A stretch of DNA of 64,000 nt. Source: Nitrospiraceae bacterium. Its GTDB lineage: Bacteria > Nitrospirota > Thermodesulfovibrionia > Thermodesulfovibrionales > UBA6898. Each line of letters begins with the position of its first letter. Positions within the stretch are counted from its first letter, which is position 1. Position numbers and translations under genes: made by a program. The stretch is from positions 685,286 through 749,285 of the forward strand of contig CP070737.1 of assembly GCA_020347665.1 (NCBI GenBank), in the 5' to 3' direction. This document shows positions 57,845 through 64,000 of this stretch, piece by piece. The notes beneath the pieces were generated by a model. It saw only the letters and a list, made by a program, of their open reading frames with translations, did no database searches and was not told the DNA's origin.

Positions 57845-59392
57845 ATGAAAGAATTCTTTATACGAAATTCTATACGTTATTTCCCCGCTTTTTTTTCGGG
57901 AATTCTGATCGTTCTGTCTTTTCCCTTTTTTGATTTTTACTTGCTTGCGTGGGTAGCATTCGTGCCGCTCTTTTTATCTCTTTGGGGCAAACATCCCAAG
58001 GAGGCATTTTCCGAGGGGTTTTTCTTTGGGCTTACGTCTTTTTTTGGTAGTCTCTACTGGATATATCATTCAATAAATCATTACGGGAACCTGTCTTTTG
58101 TTACCAGTATTCTGCTTGTTCTCCTCCTGTGCTGTTATCTGAGTCTTTACCCTGCCCTGTTTGCTTATTGCTACGTTGCTATGATCCGAAAGACTAAATT
58201 GCCTGCTCTGGTGATAGCCCCGTTTTTCTGGGTTGTGCTCGAGTTTGTCCGTTCATACGCGTTCACCGGCTTTCCCTGGGCAAGCATAGGGTATAGCCAG
58301 TACCTGTTCCTCTCAGTCATTCAGATATCTGATATCACCGGTGTCTACGGGATTTCATTTTTGATACTTGCTGTTAATGGTGCGTGTACCGATATGTTCC
58401 TCCTTAAAAAGAGAATTAAGGAAAAACCCCTGTTCCCTCTTTCTTATACAATCTTCGGTTTTCTGATTCTTATCTGCTTGCTTGCAGGAACCATTGTCTA
58501 CGGTGTCTGGAGTCAGGGCCGGGAACGTCAGGGGTCTTTCATAACCGCAAGCATTGTCCAGGGTAATATTGAGCAGGAATTTAAATGGGATTCGTCATAT
58601 CAGAACCATGTCATGAATACATATTTCACACTATCCGAAGAAGCGGCCGCATTCTCGCCCGATATTATTGTCTGGCCAGAAACTGCTGTTCCGTTTTATT
58701 TTGGCAGTGATATTGAACAGTCTGCTGTATTGGTTGATTTTCAAAAAAATCTTCATTCCTATCTTCTTTTTGGAAGTGTATCCATGCAAGACTATCAGGA
58801 CGACAAAATGCTTTTGTCAAACAGTGCGGTCCTACTCGACCAAAAGGGTAAAACAATATATACGTATGATAAAATACATCTTGTTCCGTTTGGCGAGTAT
58901 GTTCCTTTGCGGAATATTCTCTTTTTTATCGATAAACTTGTTGTTGGTGTCGGTGATTATATTTCTGGCAAAACATATCAAACAGCAGATACTTCTATAG
59001 GGAGATTCGGAACACTTATCTGCTATGAAATCATCTTTCCCGGGCTGGCGAGAAAATTTTATACTCAGGGGGGTGATTTCATGGTTACCATAACAAATGA
59101 TGCATGGTTTGGCAATACTTCCGGTCCGTATCAGCACTTTGGTATGGCTGTTTTTCGTGCTGTGGAAAACCGAAAGCCGATGATCCGTTCTGCAAATACC
59201 GGGATATCTGGTTTCATTGACAGCAATGGACGCATTCTTTCTCAGACTGAATTGTTTACGAGAACGACGTTAACTCAAACGCTTAAAACAGATAGAACAT
59301 TGACATTATATACTCGGTATGGAGATCTTTTTGCAATGTTTTGCCTTATAACGACTATAATAGTTACAATTAATACAAGGCCGTGGAGGTAA
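57845..59392 (+). CDS. lnt: apolipoprotein N-acyltransferase
   Basis: 515 residues. Six or more membrane segments lie in about 1-215, then the nitrilase-like periplasmic domain. The catalytic triad is Glu279 in WPETAVPF, Lys343 in YDKIHLVPFGEYVP and Cys393 in LICYEIIFP. Lnt adds the third acyl chain to lipoproteins, which allows their outer-membrane sorting. No Shine-Dalgarno precedes the ATG, and the tRNA-Phe promoter starts just upstream on the other strand. prfB follows within 2 bases. Confidence 0.96.
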   Translation: MKEFFIRNSIRYFPAFFSGILIVLSFPFFDFYLLAWVAFVPLFLSLWGKHPKEAFSEGFFFGLTSFFGSLYWIYHSINHYGNLSFVTSILLVLLLCCYLSLYPALFAYCYVAMIRKTKLPALVIAPFFWVVLEFVRSYAFTGFPWASIGYSQYLFLSVIQISDITGVYGISFLILAVNGACTDMFLLKKRIKEKPLFPLSYTIFGFLILICLLAGTIVYGVWSQGRERQGSFITASIVQGNIEQEFKWDSSYQNHVMNTYFTLSEEAAAFSPDIIVWPETAVPFYFGSDIEQSAVLVDFQKNLHSYLLFGSVSMQDYQDDKMLLSNSAVLLDQKGKTIYTYDKIHLVPFGEYVPLRNILFFIDKLVVGVGDYISGKTYQTADTSIGRFGTLICYEIIFPGLARKFYTQGGDFMVTITNDAWFGNTSGPYQHFGMAVFRAVENRKPMIRSANTGISGFIDSNGRILSQTELFTRTTLTQTLKTDRTLTLYTRYGDLFAMFCLITTIIVTINTRPWR

Positions 59393-59394
59393 TC

Positions 59395-60502
59395 ATGTTA
59401 ATTCAAACTGAATTAAAGGAACTGCTGACTCAATTGAGACATACTATTGAAGCTCTTCGAGGTTATCTTTGATATACCCGCGAAAGAAATTCTTATAACT
59501 CAAATATCTGAAAATCTTGCCACTGAAAAAATCTGGTCTTCCCCAGAAAAAACCAAAAAACTTCTCAAGGAAAAGTCTCGGATAGAAAACATCATAATAC
59601 CCTTTGAATCAGTAGAAAAAAAGTTGGTCTATCTGGAAGATTCCATAGAAATTCTCAAGGAAGCCGATGGAGAGCTCTTCCTAAAGGAATTACAAAAGGA
59701 GATTGCTTCTTTAAAAAAAGACATTGAAGATATTCAACTCAAAAACCTGCTGTCTGGAGAATATGATAATAATAACGCTATTATTACGATTCATCCGGGC
59801 GCTGGAGGCATAGAAAGTCAGGATTGGGCACAAATGCTGATGAGGATGTATCTTCGCTGGGCTGAGAGACAGGGATATCATGCTCAAATTGTCGATGTAC
59901 AGGCCGGTGATGAAGCCGGTATAAAAAGTGCAACATTATTATTTGAAGGAAATTACGCATATGGCTACCTTCTGTCTGAAGCGGGAGTTCATAGACTCGT
60001 AAGAATATCCCCGTTTGATGCCAATAAAAGAAGACATACCTCTTTTGCTGCGGTTATTGTTATTCCCGAAATTGATGAAGATATCGATATTGATATCAAA
60101 GATGAAGATCTGAAAATGGACACGTTTAGAGCTTCTGGGGCAGGGGGTCAGCATGTTAACAAGACATCTTCTGCTGTACGTTTAACCCATATTCCAACCG
60201 GCATAGTGGTAAGCTGCCAGAATGAGCGGTCTCAACATAAAAACCGGGCCGTGGCCATGAAGATTCTCAAGGCCCGCCTTTTTGATCTTGAATTGCAGGC
60301 AAAGGAGAAAAAGATGGAGAATATCCTTGGTGATAAAAAAGATATTGCCTGGGGTAGTCAGATTCGATCATATATTCTTCAGCCGTATAGACTCGTAAAG
60401 GATCATAGGACAAATAAAGAGATTGGAAATGTTGATGCTGTTCTTGATGGAGATATAGATGTTCTTATTCAGGAGTTTTTGAAGAAAAGGGCGCAAGAGT
60501 AA
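59395..60502 (+). CDS. prfB: peptide chain release factor 2, with programmed +1 frameshift
   Basis: Read as 59395-59469 joined to 59471-60502, about 368 residues. The first 25 codons start at an ATG with GGAGGT overlapping the lnt stop, and end at an in-frame TGA (59470-59472). Skipping one base continues as DIPAKEIL. The GGQ motif is at 250-252 (GAGGQHVNKTSS), with ISPFDANKRRHTS, the anticodon-reading region, before it. RF2 ends translation at UGA and UAA. The in-frame TGA after CTT is the usual autoregulation by RF2 level. Confidence 0.97.
59459..59472 (+). promoter_or_regulatory. RF2 programmed frameshift site
   Basis: GAGGT at 59459-59463 is an internal Shine-Dalgarno, followed by TATCTTTGA with CTT in the P site and TGA in the A site at 59470-59472. 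The base after the stop is T. Spacing of SD to stop is 6 bases, near the value that promotes +1 slippage in other bacteria. Confidence 0.9.
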
Positions 60503-60710
60503 GATATAAACATTCCTTCTTACTATACAATATAATAATATAAAAAAATAGTAGAAGTAGTAATAGTGGTTAAAAAGTTAAAACAGTTTACATTTCTTTG
60601 ATTCATAAGCATATTTTTTCGTGAAAAGCATGTAAAAACAAAATGGAAAATTCATAAGAAAGGGGCACTGAACATATAAAAAAAAATACTCACTGGTTAA
60701 TAACATATTA

Positions 60711-60739
60711 TTGCCTGAATTATCCAATTTAGCTATAAT
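60711..60739 (+). promoter_or_regulatory. candidate dnaA promoter with DnaA-box-like spacer
   Basis: TTGCCT (60711-60716) and a perfect TATAAT (60734-60739) lie 17 bases apart. A start near 60746 gives a leader of about 55 bases. The 7-of-9 DnaA-box-like TTATCCAAT (60720-60728) is within the spacer, where bound DnaA could repress its own gene. Confidence 0.6.
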
Positions 60740-60769
60740 ATCATACCTTCCAAGGGAGAGTTACCAACA

Positions 60770-60791
60770 ATTGTTAGTAAATTGTTAGTAA
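60770..60791 (+). repeat. tandem 11-base repeat before dnaA
   Basis: ATTGTTAGTAA occurs twice without spacing (60770-60780 and 60781-60791), ending 9 bases before the dnaA ATG. It occupies the place where a Shine-Dalgarno would be; none is seen. It could bind a regulator or DnaA. Confidence 0.6.
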
Positions 60792-60800
60792 ATATATCTC

Positions 60801-62135
60801 ATGACAATAGAAGAAATATGGAATAAGAGCCTCTCATCAATAGAAAAAAAGGTCGGAGAAAATGTATTCGACTTATGGTTCAAACCAATTATTCTTACAA
60901 CGCTGAAAGAGCGTACTGCTACGATTGGGATACCAAACAGATTTTACAAGGAATGGATAGAAGATACCTATCCCGGAATTATTAAAGATTCCCTTGAGAC
61001 AACGCTCGGCTATCCAATAAACGTAAAATATTACATAGAAGAAAAGTCGAAAAAAAAACAGCATACGCAAAGTGAACGAATAGAAACCAGACGAAAACGG
61101 CTGGTCAATAAGGGCGTATATCTTCATCCTAAATACACATTTAACAATTTTATTACAGGATCCAGTAATCAATTCGCCCATGCTGCCGCAACAGCAGTCG
61201 CTGAAAGTCCCGGAAAGACATATAATCCTTTCTTTATATACGGCGGGGTAGGTCTTGGCAAAACTCATCTCATGAACGCAATTGGGAATAGCGTTTTACA
61301 GAGGAACCCTGACCATTCTGTGCTCTATGTATCATCAGAGCAGTTTACGAATGAAGTTGTTGCTTCCTTGAGACACGACAAAATGACCGCCCTGAAAGAA
61401 AAGTACAGAAACCTGGATCTTCTGTTACTGGATGATGTGCAGTTTATAGCAAATAAGACAGCTACTCAGGAGGAATTCTTTTATACGTTTAACGCTCTCT
61501 ATGAAAAACAGAAACAGATCGTCATATCGTGTGACAGACCACCAAAAGAGATCAGAGATGTGACAGATAGACTACGATCACGGTTTAACATGGGTCTTAT
61601 TGCTGATATTCAACCGCCGGACATAGAAACAAAATTAGCGATTATAGACAAAAAGGCGGAGATGATGGATATCAGAAAGATTCCGGAGGAAGTTGCCCTG
61701 TTTCTTGCAAAAAAAATTAAGTCGAACATAAGAGAACTTGAAGGATCGCTGATACGGATAGCTGCCCAGTCTGCCCTGACGGGGGAAGCAATAGATTTAG
61801 AGACGTCCAAGAAGATATTAAAAGATATCATACATGATGACGAAAAACCGATTTCTATTGATGCAATTCAAAAAATTGTATGCGAATTCTACAACATAAA
61901 ACTGTCAGATATTAAATCGAAGAGAAGAACAAAAGATGTTGCCCTGCCGCGACAGGTTGCAATGTTTTTGAGCAAGCAAATTACCAATGCATCGCTCAAT
62001 GATATAGGCAAACAGTTTGGAGGAAAGGATCATGCAACAGTAATTTACGCATGTAGACAGATCGAAGACAAGAGAAAAAAAGATGATTCTTTCGATAGAA
62101 CAATAGAAAATCTCGTGCAAAAAATCAGACCGTAA
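60801..62135 (+). CDS. dnaA: chromosomal replication initiator DnaA
   Basis: 444 residues, normal. Domain I 1-85, a short basic linker (KSKKKQHTQSERIETRRKR in part), the AAA+ domain with Walker A GGVGLGKTH at 148-156 and Walker B LLLLDDVQF near 212, and domain IV with the DnaA-box-reading motif GGKDHATVIYACRQIE. It opens the origin and regulates its own gene. dnaN follows after 9 bases. No clear ribosome site precedes the ATG. Confidence 0.98.
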   Translation: MTIEEIWNKSLSSIEKKVGENVFDLWFKPIILTTLKERTATIGIPNRFYKEWIEDTYPGIIKDSLETTLGYPINVKYYIEEKSKKKQHTQSERIETRRKRLVNKGVYLHPKYTFNNFITGSSNQFAHAAATAVAESPGKTYNPFFIYGGVGLGKTHLMNAIGNSVLQRNPDHSVLYVSSEQFTNEVVASLRHDKMTALKEKYRNLDLLLLDDVQFIANKTATQEEFFYTFNALYEKQKQIVISCDRPPKEIRDVTDRLRSRFNMGLIADIQPPDIETKLAIIDKKAEMMDIRKIPEEVALFLAKKIKSNIRELEGSLIRIAAQSALTGEAIDLETSKKILKDIIHDDEKPISIDAIQKIVCEFYNIKLSDIKSKRRTKDVALPRQVAMFLSKQITNASLNDIGKQFGGKDHATVIYACRQIEDKRKKDDSFDRTIENLVQKIRP

Positions 62136-62144
62136 GGAGGGGGC

Positions 62145-63245
62145 ATGAAAATTACCGTAGCAAAAGAGGAATTACAGTCAAAGCTCTCAAATATTCAGAA
62201 TATTGTTGAAAAAAAGAATACCATGCCGATTTTAAGTCACTTTTTGCTTGATGCTCGCAAGAAAGGGGCGTTCATTGTTGCCACAGATCTTGAAACTGCC
62301 ATGAAAGAACCTCTCCAGGTACGTATTGAGAAGGAAGGGCAAATCTGTATTCCGGCGCGAAAGATGTTTGAGATTATCAAAGAAGTTGATGGCGATGTGC
62401 GGTGTGAAACCATCGACGATCAGTGGATGAAAATAAAGGTCGGTAAGAGCAATTTCAGGCTCGCATGCCTGTCATCAGGAGAATTCCCAGCCTGGCCGGG
62501 CATGGAAGACAAAGAAGAGATTTCGATAGAAGCAGATCTTTTAAAAGATGTAATTGAGAAGACCATTTACGCCGCCGGTGAAAGTGATACACGGTACACC
62601 CTGAATGGTCTGCTCTTTCATCTGACGTCGGGGGTAACAATTACTGTTGTCGGGACGGATGGGCATCGGCTTGCAATTATCAGCAAACAGATTCAGGGCA
62701 CCATTAATGAGGAAAAAAAGCTCATCGTGCCCAAGAAGGCAGCGGCAGAGTTAAGGAAGATAATAGAGAAATCAAGTGAAACCGTAAAGGTTACACTTGA
62801 TAAAAACCATGTTCTTTTTACCGTCGGCAAAATAGAATTCCTCACCCGTCTCATTGAAGGAACCTATCCAAGCTATGAACAGGTAATACCGGCACATAAT
62901 GAAAATAAGATAATCGTTAATCGGGAAGCATTTACGAAATCTCTGAGAAGAGTTGCTATTATGTCAAAAGAACGGTCGAATGCGGTCAAAGTTGATATTT
63001 CGAACAATTTGTTTTCCATAACATCTTCAAATCCCGACATTGGTGAAGCTCAGGACGAACTTCCAGTGGAATATAAGGGAGAACAGATTACCATGGGTTT
63101 TAATGCGCGCTATTTTATAGATATACTCGAAGGCATGTCCGATGAAAAGATCACATTGGAGATTCAAGCTGCACTGAATCCCGTGCTGATCAGAGGAGAA
63201 AAAAACGAAAATTACCGCTGTGTTATTATGCCGATGCGAATTTAG
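62145..63245 (+). CDS. dnaN: DNA polymerase III sliding clamp, beta subunit
   Basis: 366 residues, the usual three-domain clamp. MKITVAKEELQSKLSNIQNIVEKKNTMPIL (in part) opens the fold. VGTDGHRLAIISK and PVLIRGEKNENYRCVIMPMRI-type ending are conserved. AGGAGG lies just before the ATG. It tethers the polymerase to DNA. It is the second gene after dnaA. Confidence 0.98.
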   Translation: MKITVAKEELQSKLSNIQNIVEKKNTMPILSHFLLDARKKGAFIVATDLETAMKEPLQVRIEKEGQICIPARKMFEIIKEVDGDVRCETIDDQWMKIKVGKSNFRLACLSSGEFPAWPGMEDKEEISIEADLLKDVIEKTIYAAGESDTRYTLNGLLFHLTSGVTITVVGTDGHRLAIISKQIQGTINEEKKLIVPKKAAAELRKIIEKSSETVKVTLDKNHVLFTVGKIEFLTRLIEGTYPSYEQVIPAHNENKIIVNREAFTKSLRRVAIMSKERSNAVKVDISNNLFSITSSNPDIGEAQDELPVEYKGEQITMGFNARYFIDILEGMSDEKITLEIQAALNPVLIRGEKNENYRCVIMPMRI

Positions 63246-63312
63246 CAGATGAAGCGCACATGAACAATATTTTTTGATGAGCAGCAAAAAATGATTACGG
63301 AAAGAGGACAGA

Positions 63313-64000
63313 TTGGGAACCAGGGCGACAGATACGAATAAGAATGACGATAGAAACATCAACGAAGCGCAGAGGGAAGAATACGGCGCAGATGATATCA
63401 AGGTACTCAAGGGACTGAATGCCGTACGGAAACGACCGGCGATGTATATCGGTTCAACCGGACCTGAAGGGTTGCACCATCTGGTTTATGAGGTTGTTGA
63501 TAACAGTGTAGATGAATCGCTCGCCGGTTTCTGTACAGACATTGCTGTAACTATTCATCATGACGGAAGCTGCACTATCAGAGACGATGGTCGAGGCATA
63601 CCGACTGACCCTCATCCGGGTGACCCAGACGGGCGAACAGCAGCAGAGGTGGTGCTTACGGAGCTGCATGCCGGCGGCAAGTTTGAATCCAAGGCATACA
63701 AAATCTCGGGAGGACTACATGGAGTTGGTGTTTCAGTGGTCAACGCGTTGTCTGAATGGCTTGAAGTGCAGATTAAACAACACGGCAAAGTCTTTGAGCA
63801 GCGATTTGAACGGGGAAAACCTGCAGGACCGCTTACGGAAGTGGGAAAAACCAAAAAACGCGGCACCAAGGTTACCTTTAAACCTGATCCTGAAATCTTT
63901 GATGCAGTCGATTTCAGTTATGACATTCTGTCTGAGCGACTCAGGGAGCTTGCTTTTTTAAACCGTGGCCTTACGATAACAATTTTCGATGAGCGTGTGG
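63313..64000 (+). CDS. gyrB: DNA gyrase subunit B, N-terminal part (runs off the window)
   Basis: Starts at TTG 63313, with AGAGGA 6 bases upstream; a stop at 63292-63294 in the same frame rules out earlier starts. About 229 residues are in the window. The ATPase opening has [30 protein letters not shown] (Asn and Glu of the GHKL site), [11 protein letters not shown] and [16 protein letters not shown]. An N-terminal extension of about 30 polar residues precedes the fold. GyrB supplies ATP hydrolysis for negative supercoiling. Confidence 0.95.
   Translation, partial: MGTRATDTNKNDDRNINEAQREEYGADDIKVLKGLNAVRKRPAMYIGSTGPEGLHHLVYEVVDNSVDESLAGFCTDIAVTIHHDGSCTIRDDGRGIPTDPHPGDPDGRTAAEVVLTELHAGGKFESKAYKISGGLHGVGVSVVNALSEWLEVQIKQHGKVFEQRFERGKPAGPLTEVGKTKKRGTKVTFKPDPEIFDAVDFSYDILSERLRELAFLNRGLTITIFDERV

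Larger units (their letters stand above)
60503..60800. other. AT-rich dnaA upstream region, candidate origin of replication
   Basis: About 298 bases, very AT-rich, with no gene. It lies directly before dnaA-dnaN-gyrB, where many chromosomes have oriC. At 60549-60566 there is TAG-TAG-AAG-TAG-TAA-TAG, like DnaA-trios. AGTGGTTAA (60565-60573) and TTATCCAAT (60720-60728) each match the DnaA box at 7 of 9 bases. No perfect box is present, so the origin call is tentative. Confidence 0.45.

Overview
This 64-kb window looks like chromosomal DNA of a Gram-negative, didermic, probably anaerobic or microaerophilic bacterium with moderate G+C. It carries Lnt, a LolA-like periplasmic protein, an outer-membrane beta-barrel, a DUF1614 membrane protein and an encapsulated-ferritin-type protein. 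With the lnt-prfB-dnaA-dnaN-gyrB order, this suggests Nitrospirota or a related deltaproteobacterial lineage. That placement is inference from gene content, not a phylogeny. Genes lie on both strands in short operons. I see no prophage, transposon, CRISPR array or rRNA.

Left part (1-25 kb). A MarC-type membrane protein, a TIM-barrel isomerase-like protein and a GH15 glucoamylase/trehalase come first. A minus-strand five-gene operon follows (9.3 to 4.0 kb): LolA-like periplasmic protein, two FtsX-type permeases, a LolD-like ATPase and an outer-membrane barrel, which looks like a self-contained lipid or lipoprotein export route. Next are a UTP-glucose-1-phosphate uridylyltransferase-like gene, a frameshifted lipoprotein gene, a sensor kinase, a fused MsrA-MsrB, a GroES with a lysine-rich tail, a LemA-M48 protease pair, a frameshifted DUF2238 gene, a MarR regulator with an apparent leaderless promoter-operator, a ferredoxin-SCP2 fusion, an aminotransferase, a rhomboid protease and a truncated ChaN-like gene.

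Middle part (25-44 kb). This holds a PilZ protein, citrate synthase, an RCK/CPA2 monovalent cation efflux pair, a diguanylate cyclase response regulator, a SPOR-TPR protein, an epimerase, an L,D-transpeptidase followed by a DUF882 peptidase (the ycbB-ycbK arrangement), GTP-dependent PEP carboxykinase, and a stand-alone EncFtn-type ferritin. A heat-shock operon, dnaJ-hspR-clpB-hsp20, has an HspR (HAIR-like) operator over its -35 box and a strong terminator at its end.

Right part (44-64 kb). truA, an HD-GYP protein, hisD-hisG, speD, DUF1015-gap-pgk, an FmdB zinc ribbon, a YifB/ComM ATPase, a tRNA-Phe and a cation transporter lead into lnt, prfB (with an intact programmed +1 frameshift), an AT-rich candidate replication-origin region, dnaA, dnaN and the start of gyrB.

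Three genes are broken: two by single-base shifts and one by loss of its N-terminal third. The two single-base shifts could be real decay or sequence errors. The best candidates for something under-described are the LolA-like exporter operon, the ferritin without capsid gene or capsid tag, the tailed GroES, and the DnaA-trio-like repeats upstream of dnaA.
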